In this document: piece by piece, positions 27,679 to 36,183 of the stretch
Numbering within the stretch: position 1 is the stretch's first letter
Layout of the letters: every line of letters starts with the position of its first letter
Source of the DNA: Rhizobium album
GTDB lineage: Bacteria; Pseudomonadota; Alphaproteobacteria; Rhizobiales; Rhizobiaceae
NCBI RefSeq assembly: GCF_003122325.1
Contig: NZ_QFBC01000003.1
Span: forward strand, 372,001-436,000
Direction of reading: 5' to 3'
Length of the DNA stretch: 64,000 nucleotides
Program-made: the position numbers and the translations under genes
Notes under the pieces: model-generated
What the model was told of the DNA's origin: nothing
Database searches by the model: none
Seen by the model: the letters and a program-made list of their open reading frames with translations, nothing else

Positions 27679-27837
27679 TTATTGGGCGGCCCTCTCGACC
27701 GACCGTCCGGCGTCCTGAGTGGCATCGACGGCATTGGCCGTGTCCCGGCCCATGCCGCGAATGGTATTGCCGCAAGCGGTCAATGCCACGAGCGTCAGGC
27801 AGCAGACGGCGATTTTCGAGAATTTTGCAAATGCCAT
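27679..27837 (-). CDS. Entericidin-family small lipoprotein
   Basis: A 52-residue lipoprotein. The signal peptide ends in the lipobox LTAC-G, followed by GNTIRGMGRDTANAVDATQDAGRS, a pattern typical of entericidin A/B proteins. These are small outer-membrane lipoproteins sometimes described as toxin/antidote pairs. It stands alone, opposite to the C1 genes, and probably does not take part in them. Confidence 0.8.
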   Translation of the reverse strand: MAFAKFSKIAVCCLTLVALTACGNTIRGMGRDTANAVDATQDAGRSVERAAQ

Positions 27838-27854
27838 GGCGGGGATCCTTCTCC

Positions 27855-28502
27855 ATGCAAACTGATGATCGCGAACCCGATAGGTCGGGTTCTCCCGGAG
27901 AACGCACGGCCGGCGATAAAGTTCATGTGATCGCCTGCGGCGCCATCGCACGCGAAGTTCTGGCGGTGCAGAAACTCAACGGGCTCGACCATATCGAGCT
28001 GACCTGTCTTCCCGCCATCTGGCACGCCCATCCGCAGCGCATCGCGCCCGGACTGGAGCAGGCTATCGTGGAGGCCCGCGGCCGCGGCATCGAGAAAATC
28101 TTCATCGGTTACGCCGATTGCGGCACCGGCGGCGCCATCGACAAGATCTGCGAACGCGAAGGCATCGAACGGTTGTCCGGCCCGCACTGTTATTCCTTCT
28201 TTGCCGGTAACGCGGATTTCGCCGCCCGCTGGGAAGACGATGTCACCGCCTTTTTCCTTACCGACTTCCTCGCCCGCCAGTTCGAGGCCTTTGTCATCGT
28301 GCCGCTGGGCCTCGACAGGCATCCGGAACTGAAGGACATGTATTTCGCCCACTACACCAAGCTGGTGTACCTGTCGCAGGTGGAAGACCCCGCCCTGCAG
28401 GAAAAGGCGAAGTGGGCTGCCGATTATCTCGGTGTCGCCTACGAATACCGCCACACGGGATATGGTGATCTGCAGACGGAGTTGCTGACGGCCAGCCGCT
28501 AA
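27855..28502 (+). CDS. DUF1638 family protein
   Basis: A 215-residue soluble protein of unknown function, often encoded beside MttB genes. Conserved features are VHVIACGAIAREVL near residue 23, a WHAHPQR motif, GYADCGTGGAID near residue 90 and GPHCYSFFAG near residue 115. The three Cys and several His suggest a metal or cofactor site. The ATG at 27855 was chosen because the family core begins shortly after it. It lies in the C1 cluster between the corrinoid protein and the formyltransferase-like gene. Confidence 0.82.
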   Translation: MQTDDREPDRSGSPGERTAGDKVHVIACGAIAREVLAVQKLNGLDHIELTCLPAIWHAHPQRIAPGLEQAIVEARGRGIEKIFIGYADCGTGGAIDKICEREGIERLSGPHCYSFFAGNADFAARWEDDVTAFFLTDFLARQFEAFVIVPLGLDRHPELKDMYFAHYTKLVYLSQVEDPALQEKAKWAADYLGVAYEYRHTGYGDLQTELLTASR

Positions 28503-28579
28503 CCATTGGTTTACCAAGTCGACGAGGACGGCACCGCCGTTAACACCGTCCTAAGCTCTGCTTTCCCAAACTCCCCCGC

Positions 28580-29374
28580 ATGTCGCACCATGCCGAAACC
28601 GCCTCCCATCGCAACGCCGCCGTCATCCTGATGACCGCCGGCGGCGCCAATCCGCGCCTGGTGATCAATGCGTTGGCACCGATGTTTCCCAATCTCACCG
28701 TCATCGAAGAACGGCCGGAGGCAAAATCCGTGCTGCTCAGGCGACGCGCGAAAAAACTCGGCTGGATCGTCGCCTTCGGCCAGTTGGCGACGATGGTCGT
28801 GTCGCGCCTGGGCAAAAATGCCGTGCGGCGGCGCAGCGAGGCCATCATCGCCGCCCACGGGCTTTCGGATGCTGACAATCCGAAGGTCAGCGTCATCCAT
28901 GTGCCGTCGCTCAACGATCCGGCCTGCCATGATGCCGTTGCCCGCCTGCAGCCGAAGGCGGTGGTCACCGTCTCCTGTCGCCTCCTCAGCCGGCAGACAC
29001 TGGCTGCCATCCCCTGCCCGGTGATCAACCTGCATGCCGGCATCAATCCGGCCTATCGCGGCCAAATGGGCGGCTACTGGGCTCTGGCAAACGGCGACCG
29101 GCAGAATTTCGGCGCTACGGTGCATCTCGTCGATGCCGGTGTCGATACCGGCGGCTCGCTCTACGAAATACGGCCGAGCCCCGAAAAAAGCGACACGATG
29201 ATGACCTATCCGCTGCTTCTGACGGCGGCGGCGATCCCTTCGGTCGTGCAGGCGCTGGACGACGCGCTGACCGGAACGCTGAAGCCGTACCAGGCGGGCG
29301 GCACTTCGAAAATGCATTACAATCCTTCCCTTTGGACCTGGCTTTGGAATGGCGTCGCAAAAGGCGTGTGGTAA
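28580..29374 (+). CDS. Formyltransferase-fold protein
   Basis: The 264-residue protein has the formyl-transferase core: VVTVSCRLLSRQTLAAIP near residue 132 and NLHAGINPAYRGQMGGYWAL near residue 154, with the catalytic N-x-H, followed by TVHLVDAGVDTGG with the conserved Asp. It is distantly like methionyl-tRNA or phosphoribosylglycinamide formyltransferases, but lacks their usual length or C-terminal domain. In this cluster it could handle 10-formyl-THF at the end of methyl oxidation; that is inference. The substrate is unknown. Confidence 0.75.
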   Translation: MSHHAETASHRNAAVILMTAGGANPRLVINALAPMFPNLTVIEERPEAKSVLLRRRAKKLGWIVAFGQLATMVVSRLGKNAVRRRSEAIIAAHGLSDADNPKVSVIHVPSLNDPACHDAVARLQPKAVVTVSCRLLSRQTLAAIPCPVINLHAGINPAYRGQMGGYWALANGDRQNFGATVHLVDAGVDTGGSLYEIRPSPEKSDTMMTYPLLLTAAAIPSVVQALDDALTGTLKPYQAGGTSKMHYNPSLWTWLWNGVAKGVW

Positions 29375-29472
29375 ACTGAGCCCACGTCGTTTTTGATCTT
29401 GCGCGACGTCGTCGCGAGCCAAGTCAATGACGAGGCGCGCGTGCAATGTGACCCAAAGAGGAGTTTCAACGC

Positions 29473-29778
29473 ATGGCCGACCGCATCGTCGTCTTCTGGC
29501 GGGATATCCCCGCACAGGTCATCATCAAGCAGGGGCGCAAATCGGCAAAGCGCGAATTGTCGCTGCGCTTCACCGAAGCGATCGACATGGCCGCCATGCG
29601 CACGGGTGCCGCCGAATCCGGCGACTATCTCGCCGAATGGCGCAAGGCCGATCCGGTGCCGGTATCGTCGGACGATCTGGAAGCCGAGGCGGACACCGCC
29701 GTGGCCGAAATCGAAGCGGCCTATGACCGCGAGCGGCTGGTCGCGCTGGTCAAGGCCGGAGGCCGCGATAATGGCTGA
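29473..29778 (+). CDS. Virulence-factor-domain small protein (PF13769-like)
   Basis: A 101-residue protein with the pattern IVVFWRDIPAQVIIKQGR, LSLRFTEAIDMAAMRTG and DYLAEWRK seen in the small 'virulence factor' family. The name is historical and says little about function. It precedes the MetV-like gene and overlaps it by 8 bp, so the two are coupled. It is probably an accessory or assembly factor of the reductase; that is inference. Confidence 0.75.
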   Translation: MADRIVVFWRDIPAQVIIKQGRKSAKRELSLRFTEAIDMAAMRTGAAESGDYLAEWRKADPVPVSSDDLEAEADTAVAEIEAAYDRERLVALVKAGGRDNG

Positions 29779-30349
29779 CGCAAAACCCGGCAACGCCGCC
29801 CCCGCCAAGAAGGCCGCCACAGGCGCCTTCACCCCGGCCGGCGTTTCGCCGAACCGCCGTGCGCGGCGCAGCTATACCATCCGGCTCTGGGCCGTGCGCC
29901 ATTCGCGTTTCTTCGAGTGGTTCTACCACCGCTTCGCCAATGCCTTCCTGATGCTGCATCCGCTGTGGAACGCCATCGGCTACGGCCGCGTCGAACGGCC
30001 GATCACCTTCATCGAGCGCAACGTCAAGGGCCTCTTGTTCGACTGTCGCATGTGCGGCCAGTGCGCCCTGTCGTCGACCGGCATGTCCTGCCCGATGAAT
30101 TGCCCGAAGCAGTTGCGCAACGGCCCCTGCGGCGGCGTACGCGCCAACGGCAATTGCGAGGTCGAGCCGGACATGCCCTGCGTCTGGGTGCAGGCCTGGA
30201 AGGGATCGCAGAACATGACGGGGGGACAGGCGATCCTCAACGTGCAGAAGCCGGTGAACCAGTCGCTCCGGGAAACCTCGTCCTGGCTGCGCGTCACCGC
30301 CGAAGCCGCGGCGAAACGCGAAGCGGAAAAGAAAGAAGTGCAGGCATGA
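29771..30349 (+). CDS. MetV-like Fe-S / MTHFR C-terminal domain protein
   Basis: The 192-residue protein has a Cys-rich domain of the methylene-THF reductase C-terminal family: FDCRMCGQCALSSTGMSCPMN, then CPKQLRNGPCGGVR and CEVEPDMPCVW, about residues 92-138. In acetogens MetV forms a complex with MetF and passes electrons to it. The basic, Ala-rich N-terminus is poorly conserved. The ATG overlaps the preceding gene, and its TGA overlaps the next gene's ATG (ATGA), so it belongs with the reductase. Confidence 0.85.
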   Translation: MADAKPGNAAPAKKAATGAFTPAGVSPNRRARRSYTIRLWAVRHSRFFEWFYHRFANAFLMLHPLWNAIGYGRVERPITFIERNVKGLLFDCRMCGQCALSSTGMSCPMNCPKQLRNGPCGGVRANGNCEVEPDMPCVWVQAWKGSQNMTGGQAILNVQKPVNQSLRETSSWLRVTAEAAAKREAEKKEVQA

Positions 30350-31437
30350 GCCCCGACATCAATCCTTTCGATCCCGGCGCGCCGCTCGATCCGCTTCCCG
30401 GCCATTCGTCGCGCGGCCGGCTGGAGCGCGTCTTGCGCCGGGGGGAATTCGCCGTCACCGCCGAGCTCAACCCGCCCGACAGCGCCAATCCGCAGGACGT
30501 CTACGAACGCGCCGCCGTCTTCGACGGCTGGGTGGACGGCATCAACGCCGTCGATGCCTCCGGCGCCAACTGCCACATGTCCTCGGTCGGCATCTGCGCG
30601 CTGCTGACACGCATGGGCTACGCCCCGATCATGCAGATCGCCTGCCGCGACAAGAACCGCATCGCCATCCAGGGCGATGTGCTCGGTGCTTCGGCCATGG
30701 GCGTGCAGAACATCATGTGCCTGACCGGCGACGGCGTGCAGGCCGGCGACCAGCCGGGCGCCAAGCCGGTCTTCGACCTCGACTGCATGTCGCTGCTCGA
30801 AACCGTGCGCGTCATGCGTGACAACGGCAAATTCCTCTCCGGCCGAAAACTGACGACGCCGCCGCAGGTGTTCCTCGGCGCCGCCATCAATCCCTTCGCC
30901 CCACCTTACGATTTCCGTCCCTACCGGCTCGGCAAGAAGATCGAGGCCGGCGCGCAGTTCGTCCAGAGCCAGTATTGCTTCGACGTGCCGATGTTCCGCG
31001 CCTACATGGACAAGGTCCGCGACCTCGGTTTCGACGAAAAATGCTTCATCCTCGTCGGCGTCGGGCCGCTCGCTTCGGCCAAGACGGCGAAGTGGATCCG
31101 CTCCAACGTGCCGGGCATCCATATTCCCGACGCGGTCATCAAGCGCCTGGAAGGCGCCGAGGACCAGAAGAAGGAAGGCAAGCAGCTCTGCATCGACATC
31201 ATCAACGAGGTGAAGGAGATCAAGGGCGTTTCCGGCGTTCACGTCATGGCCTACCGCCAGGAGGAATATGTCGCCGAGATCGTCCATGAATCCGGCGTGC
31301 TCAAGGGTCGCAAACCCTGGACACCGGAAGCCAGCCCCACCGATGCGCTGGTGGCCGCCCGCATGAACCAGATGCGCCAGGGCACCGAGCAGAACCAGCA
31401 GCAACTGGCGGAAATCGCCGCCCATCATCCGCATTGA
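30346..31437 (+). CDS. Methylenetetrahydrofolate reductase (MetF family)
   Basis: A 363-residue FAD-type TIM-barrel reductase interconverting methyl- and methylene-THF. It shows FAVTAELNPPDSANP near residue 35, NIMCLTGDGVQAGDQPGAK near residue 123 and QFVQSQYCFD near residue 205. In a demethylation cluster it probably runs in the oxidative direction. It is coupled to the MetV-like gene by an ATGA overlap. It differs from biosynthetic MetF in having a MetV partner. The start is well supported by the overlap. Confidence 0.87.
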   Translation: MSPDINPFDPGAPLDPLPGHSSRGRLERVLRRGEFAVTAELNPPDSANPQDVYERAAVFDGWVDGINAVDASGANCHMSSVGICALLTRMGYAPIMQIACRDKNRIAIQGDVLGASAMGVQNIMCLTGDGVQAGDQPGAKPVFDLDCMSLLETVRVMRDNGKFLSGRKLTTPPQVFLGAAINPFAPPYDFRPYRLGKKIEAGAQFVQSQYCFDVPMFRAYMDKVRDLGFDEKCFILVGVGPLASAKTAKWIRSNVPGIHIPDAVIKRLEGAEDQKKEGKQLCIDIINEVKEIKGVSGVHVMAYRQEEYVAEIVHESGVLKGRKPWTPEASPTDALVAARMNQMRQGTEQNQQQLAEIAAHHPH

Positions 31438-31525
31438 TAACGACCGGCTGCGACGCGCGGCCGGCCTTGTAACACCAAACCCGGCAGGCTAGACCTCTTT
31501 CAACCGCCGCCCTAAAGGACGACAT

Positions 31526-32497
31526 ATGACCCGCACCATCGTTGCATCTGCCACACGCGAAATCGTCATCGGCTTCGACCAGCCGTTCTGCGTCATCGGC
31601 GAGCGCATCAACCCGACCGGCCGAAAGAAGCTTGCCGCCGAAATGCAGGCCGGCAATTTCGAGACGGTCATCAAGGACGCGCTGGAACAGGCCGCCGCCG
31701 GCGCCACCATGCTCGACATCAATGCCGGCGTCACCGCCGTCGATCCGAACGCCACCGAGCCCGGCCTGCTGGTGCAGACGCTGGAAATCGTCCAGGGCCT
31801 CGTCGACCTGCCGCTCGCCATCGACTCGTCCGTGACCGCCGCCATCGAGGCCGGCCTCAAGGTCGCCAAGGGCCGTCCGCTGGTCAACTCCGTCACCGGC
31901 GAGGAAGAAAAGCTCGAAGCCATCCTGCCGCTGGTCAAGAAGTACAACGTGCCGGTCGTCGCCATCTCCAACGACGAAACGGGCATCTCAATGGACCCGG
32001 ACGTGCGTTTCGCCGTCGCCAAGAAGATCGTCGAGCGCGCCATGGACCACGGCATCAAGCCGGAAGACGTCGTCGTCGACCCGCTGGTCATGCCGATCGG
32101 CGCTCTGGGTGATGCCGGCCGCCAGGTCTTCGCGCTGCTGCGCCGCCTGCGTGAGGAGCTGAAGGTCAACACCACCTGCGGCCTGTCCAATATCTCCTTC
32201 GGCCTGCCGCACCGCCATGGCATCAATGCCGGCTTCATCCCGATGGTCATCGGCGCCGGCATGACCTCGGCGATCATGAACCCCTGCCGCCCGCAGGAGA
32301 TGGAAGCCGTGCGCGCCGCCAACGTCTTGAACGGCACCGACGCCAACTGCAGCAACTGGATCATGACCTACCGCGACCACAAGCCGTCGGAGGGCGGCGG
32401 CGCAACCGCCGCTGCCGCCCAAGCTCCGGCCGCAGGCGGCGGCGGCCGCCGCGGCGGCCGTGCGGCGCGGGCCGGCTCGGGTGCCGCTTCGCAGTGA
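31526..32497 (+). CDS. Methyltetrahydrofolate:corrinoid methyltransferase (pterin-binding; MtgA/AcsE-like)
   Basis: Moves the methyl group from the methyl-corrinoid protein to tetrahydrofolate. The 323-residue pterin-binding-domain protein has IGERINPTGRKKLAAEM near residue 24, MLDINAGVTAVDP near residue 61, LAIDSS near residue 97 and GLSNISFGLP near residue 220, all standard for AcsE/MtgA. The C-terminal 40 residues are Ala/Gly/Arg-rich (GGGGRRGGRAARAG). A GGACGAC precedes the ATG. It begins 88 bp after the reductase. Confidence 0.88.
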   Translation: MTRTIVASATREIVIGFDQPFCVIGERINPTGRKKLAAEMQAGNFETVIKDALEQAAAGATMLDINAGVTAVDPNATEPGLLVQTLEIVQGLVDLPLAIDSSVTAAIEAGLKVAKGRPLVNSVTGEEEKLEAILPLVKKYNVPVVAISNDETGISMDPDVRFAVAKKIVERAMDHGIKPEDVVVDPLVMPIGALGDAGRQVFALLRRLREELKVNTTCGLSNISFGLPHRHGINAGFIPMVIGAGMTSAIMNPCRPQEMEAVRAANVLNGTDANCSNWIMTYRDHKPSEGGGATAAAAQAPAAGGGGRRGGRAARAGSGAASQ

Positions 32498-32515
32498 GGT
32501 GAAAGCCAAACGCCC

Positions 32516-32674
32516 TCTTCTCCGCAGCGGGGAGAAGTGCCGAGCGAATGCGAGGCGATGAGGGGGTAAGCGGCGCCGCCGCGAACGGCCGGAGTGTCAC
32601 TCCGGACGGAAATTGCCGAAGCGTCGCCCCCTCATCCGACCCTTCGGGCCACCTTCTCCCCGCCGGGGAGAAGG
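32516..32674. repeat. RIME-like rhizobial intergenic mosaic element
   Basis: A set of nested inverted repeats. GATGAGGGGG (32557-32566) pairs with CCCCCTCATC (32627-32636). CCGGAGTG and CACTCCGG surround one base at 32589-32605. CCTTCTCCCC and GGGGAGAAGG are at 32652-32674, and a related CTTCTCC/GGGAGAAG lies at the left end. The composition and the GACCCTTCGGGCCACCTTC module match the rhizobial RIME type. It fills most of the 280-bp gap before the activator gene and may reduce read-through. Confidence 0.75.
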
Positions 32675-32776
32675 GGAGCCGGACAAGTTCTCTCTCCCAA
32701 ACTCGGAGAGGGTTACCGTGAAGGGCAGTCATTCCAGCCCTCACACTATGATAGCATTTCAGGAAGTACGTCGATC

Positions 32777-34822
32777 ATGACCGAAGCCGCCGAAAAAGAA
32801 GCCCTCGTCCTCTTCATGCCGTCCGGTAAACGGGGAAGGTTTCCCGTCGGCATGCCGGTACTCGAGGCCGCGCGAAAACTCGGCGTCTATGTCGAAAGCG
32901 TCTGCGGCGGCCGGGCCACCTGCGGACGCTGTCAGGTCTCGGTGCAGGAAGGCAATTTCGCCAAGCACCAGATCGTTTCCTCCAACGACCACATCTCGCC
33001 GGTCGGACCGAAGGAAGAGCGCTACGACAAGGTCCGCGGCCTGCCGGAAGGCCGGCGCCTCTCCTGTTCCGCCCTGATCCAGGGCGACCTCGTCATCGAC
33101 GTGCCGCAGGATACCGTGGTCAATGCCCAGGTGGTACGCAAGGCGGCGACCGACCGCGTCATCGAACGCAATGCCGCGGTGCAGCTCTGTTACGTCGAGG
33201 TGGAAGAACCCGACATGCACAAGCCGCTCGGCGATCTCGACCGGCTGAAGACGGTGCTGGAAAACGACTGGGGCTGGAAGAACCTGCTGATCGCCCCGCA
33301 CCTCATCCCGCAGGTGCAGGGCATCCTGCGCAAGGGCAACTGGGGCGTCACCGCCGCGATCCATCGCGACATGGATTCCTCCCGCCCCTTCATCATCGGC
33401 CTGTGGCCGGGCCTGAAGAACGAGGCCTACGGCATCGCCTGCGACATCGGCTCGACGACCATCGCCATGCATCTCGTCTCGCTGCTCTCCGGCAGAATCG
33501 CCGGCTCCTCGGGCACGTCCAACCCGCAGATCCGCTTCGGCGAGGACCTGATGAGCCGCGTCTCCTACGTGATGATGAACCCGGACGGCCGCGAGGCGAT
33601 GACCAAGGCGGTGCGCGAGGCGATCAACGGGCTGATCGGCAAGGTCTGCGAGGAAGCCGCCGTCGACCGCCACGATATCCTCGACATGGTGTTCGTCGCC
33701 AACCCGATCATGCACCACCTGTTCCTCGGCATCGATCCGACCGAACTCGGCCAGGCGCCGTTCGCGCTCGCCGTCTCCGGCGCGCTGCAATACTGGGCGC
33801 ACGAGATCGACATCGACGTCAACCGCGGTGCCCGCGTCTACACCCTGCCCTGCATCGCCGGTCATGTCGGCGCCGATGCGGCGGGCGCGACGCTCGCCGA
33901 AGGCCCGTATCGGCAGGACAAGATGATGCTGCTGGTCGATGTCGGCACCAATGCCGAGATCGTGCTCGGCAACCGCAAGCGTGTCGTCGCCGCCTCCTCG
34001 CCCACCGGCCCGGCCTTCGAAGGCGCGGAAATCTCCTCCGGCCAGCGCGCCGCCCCCGGCGCCATCGAGCGCGTGCGCATCGATCCGCAGACGCTGGAAC
34101 CGAAATTCCGCGTCATCGGCGTCGACAAATGGTCGGATGAGGAGGGTTTTGCCGAAGCCGCCTCGACCGTCGGCGTCACCGGCATCTGCGGCTCGGCGAT
34201 CATCGAGGTCATTGCCGAGATGTATCTGTCCGGCATCATTTCCGAAGACGGCGTCGTCGACGGGTCGTTGGCGGAAAAAAGCACGCGGATCATTCCCAAT
34301 GGCCGCACCTTCTCCTACCTGCTGCACGATGGCGAGCCGCGCATCACCGTCACCCAAAACGACGTGCGGGCAATCCAGCTTGCCAAGGCAGCCCTTTACG
34401 CCGGCATCAAGCTGCTAATGGAAAAGCAGGGGGTGACGCATGTCGACATCATCCGCTTCGCCGGCGCCTTCGGCTCGTTCATCGACCCGAAATACGCCAT
34501 GGTGCTCGGCCTCATTCCCGATTGCGACCTGGCCGAGGTCAAGTCGGTCGGCAACGCCGCCGGCACCGGCGCGTTGATGGCGCTGCTCAACCGCGACCAC
34601 CGTCGAGAGATCGAAGAAACCGTCCGCAAGATCGAGAAGATCGAGACGGCGCTGGAATCGAACTTCCAGCAGCTTTTCATCGATGCCATGGCGATGCCGA
34701 ACAAGGTCGACGCCTTCCCCAACCTTTCGACCGTGGTCACCCTGCCGGAACGCAAGGCGCCGTCCGAGGATGGCGGCGGAGACGGTGGCGGCGGCCGGCG
34801 CCGGCGCCGCAGTCGCGAATAA
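32777..34822 (+). CDS. RACo-like corrinoid protein reductive activator (2Fe-2S + ASKHA)
   Basis: ATP-dependent reactivation of Co(II) corrinoid protein to Co(I). The 681-residue protein has an N-terminal 2Fe-2S ferredoxin domain (CGGRATCGRCQV near residue 43, and a later Cys in LSCSALIQ). A linker and a DUF4445/ASKHA ATPase domain follow, with GIACDIGSTTIAMHLVSL near residue 220 and VDVGTNAEIVLG near residue 387. The C-terminus is GGGDGGGGRRRRRSRE. The start after the repeat element gives the normal N-terminus. It completes the corrinoid system. Confidence 0.87.
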   Translation: MTEAAEKEALVLFMPSGKRGRFPVGMPVLEAARKLGVYVESVCGGRATCGRCQVSVQEGNFAKHQIVSSNDHISPVGPKEERYDKVRGLPEGRRLSCSALIQGDLVIDVPQDTVVNAQVVRKAATDRVIERNAAVQLCYVEVEEPDMHKPLGDLDRLKTVLENDWGWKNLLIAPHLIPQVQGILRKGNWGVTAAIHRDMDSSRPFIIGLWPGLKNEAYGIACDIGSTTIAMHLVSLLSGRIAGSSGTSNPQIRFGEDLMSRVSYVMMNPDGREAMTKAVREAINGLIGKVCEEAAVDRHDILDMVFVANPIMHHLFLGIDPTELGQAPFALAVSGALQYWAHEIDIDVNRGARVYTLPCIAGHVGADAAGATLAEGPYRQDKMMLLVDVGTNAEIVLGNRKRVVAASSPTGPAFEGAEISSGQRAAPGAIERVRIDPQTLEPKFRVIGVDKWSDEEGFAEAASTVGVTGICGSAIIEVIAEMYLSGIISEDGVVDGSLAEKSTRIIPNGRTFSYLLHDGEPRITVTQNDVRAIQLAKAALYAGIKLLMEKQGVTHVDIIRFAGAFGSFIDPKYAMVLGLIPDCDLAEVKSVGNAAGTGALMALLNRDHRREIEETVRKIEKIETALESNFQQLFIDAMAMPNKVDAFPNLSTVVTLPERKAPSEDGGGDGGGGRRRRRSRE

Positions 34823-34840
34823 AGGACACCCGAAGGCGGC

Positions 34841-35734
34841 TCAGGCCGCCTTCGACAGGTCCTGGAAGGCATCGCGGATGCAATCGGCCACCACCTGCAC
34901 CGGCGTTGCCGCCTGCGGCGCGACGATCATGCGGATGTCGAAAGGCGGCAATTCCGGCAGGCCTTCCTTCTCGCCCAGGATTGCCATGTCCTCCGTGACA
35001 TAGGAACGCGGAAACGGTGCTACGGCGAGATCCGAGGTGATCGCGGCGCGTTGCGCCATCGTGTGGGCGCTGAGATAGGCGACCCGGTAAGGACGCCGGC
35101 TGCGTTCCAGCTGCGCGATCGCTTCCGAACGCCAGAGGCAGCCGTCTTCCCAGATCGAGATCGGCAGCGGATCGCGCAGGTGCGCCGTGCCGCATTTCGC
35201 GCCGGCCCAGACCAGGCGCTCGGTGAAGATCACCTCCCCGCCGGTAAAGACCGGGCGGCTGGCGCAATTGATCAGCGCCAGGTCGAGGCGCTGTTCCTCC
35301 ATCCGGCGGCGAAGCAGCAGGCTCATATCGACCGTGACGTCGATGGTGATACCCGGATGGGTGTCGGCGAATTTCTTGAGAATTCGCGGCAGCAGCCGTT
35401 CGCCGAGATCGTCCGGCGCTCCCAGCCGCACCACGCCGCGCATTTCCGGCATCTTGAACCGCGACACCGCTTCGTTGGACAGCGCAATCATGCGCCGCGC
35501 GTAGCCCAGCAGGGTTTCGCCATTTTCCGTCAGCGCAACCGAACGGGCGTCACGCAGGAAAAGCACGGTGCCGAGTTGCTCTTCCAGCTTCTTCACCTGC
35601 ATCGATACCGCGGAGGGCGTGCGCAGCACCGCATCGGCGGCGGTCGAAAAATTGCCGGTCTCCGCAATGGCCACGAAGGTGCGCAGGATTTCGATGTCGA
35701 GCAAGGGAAGCGGCTGACGGAAGATTGCGGTCAT
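34841..35734 (-). CDS. LysR-family transcriptional regulator
   Basis: The 297-residue protein has an N-terminal winged HTH (FVAIAETGNFSTAADAVLRTPSAVSMQVKKLEEQLGT split around the helices, residues 21-57) and a LysR effector domain. It is convergent with the activator gene, 18 bp away, and divergent from a small gene across a 123-bp space that holds a LysR-box-like palindrome. Whether it controls the C1 genes is not visible from the sequence. The start at 35734 gives a standard N-terminus. Confidence 0.88.
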   Translation of the reverse strand: MTAIFRQPLPLLDIEILRTFVAIAETGNFSTAADAVLRTPSAVSMQVKKLEEQLGTVLFLRDARSVALTENGETLLGYARRMIALSNEAVSRFKMPEMRGVVRLGAPDDLGERLLPRILKKFADTHPGITIDVTVDMSLLLRRRMEEQRLDLALINCASRPVFTGGEVIFTERLVWAGAKCGTAHLRDPLPISIWEDGCLWRSEAIAQLERSRRPYRVAYLSAHTMAQRAAITSDLAVAPFPRSYVTEDMAILGEKEGLPELPPFDIRMIVAPQAATPVQVVADCIRDAFQDLSKAA

Positions 35735-35762
35735 GTCCTCATCTTTCAATTTTTCTGATTTT

Positions 35763-35777
35763 AATGACGATATCATT
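35763..35777. promoter_or_regulatory. LysR-box-like palindrome
   Basis: AATGA-CGATA-TCATT, perfect 5-bp arms, lies 29 bp upstream of the lysR-type gene and 81 bp upstream of the divergent small gene. This is the expected place for autoregulation. The assignment rests on position only. Confidence 0.4.
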
Positions 35778-35857
35778 TCGTTTGATTGAATGTCAACCAT
35801 GAGCGAGACTGCTGGCATCAGAGGAACGAACTCCACACGAGCCAAAAGGAGAAGATC

Positions 35858-36067
35858 ATGAGCCTCTACCGTCTCTGCTTGATCCTGCTGCGCAAGGGCG
35901 CAATTCCGGCGGGATCGTTGGATGAAATCGCCCGCGCACGGCGTCTGGCGGATGCTGAAATCGCCCGGCTGCCGCTCGGTCTCGGCCTCGACCTCGACTG
36001 GCCGCCCCGCGCCCATCCACGGATCGCGGCGAACCGGCCGATCGGTTTCGCCAATCGAAACACATAA
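35858..36067 (+). CDS. Small hypothetical protein, 69 residues
   Basis: The frame starts MSLYRLCLILLRKGAIPAG after a strong AAAAGGAG ribosome site. It has a short hydrophobic N-terminus, then an Arg/Ala-rich tail. It is divergent from the LysR gene and could be its target. No domain is recognised. Confidence 0.5.
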   Translation: MSLYRLCLILLRKGAIPAGSLDEIARARRLADAEIARLPLGLGLDLDWPPRAHPRIAANRPIGFANRNT

Positions 36068-36183
36068 ACAAAACTGATGAACCAAATAAAATCTATTCAC
36101 TTGTTTGATGTATTGGCCGCAAGCATAGTGATCATCGGAGACGATGGCCCTCGGCTTCGCATCAAACGGAAAGGAACCTGACA

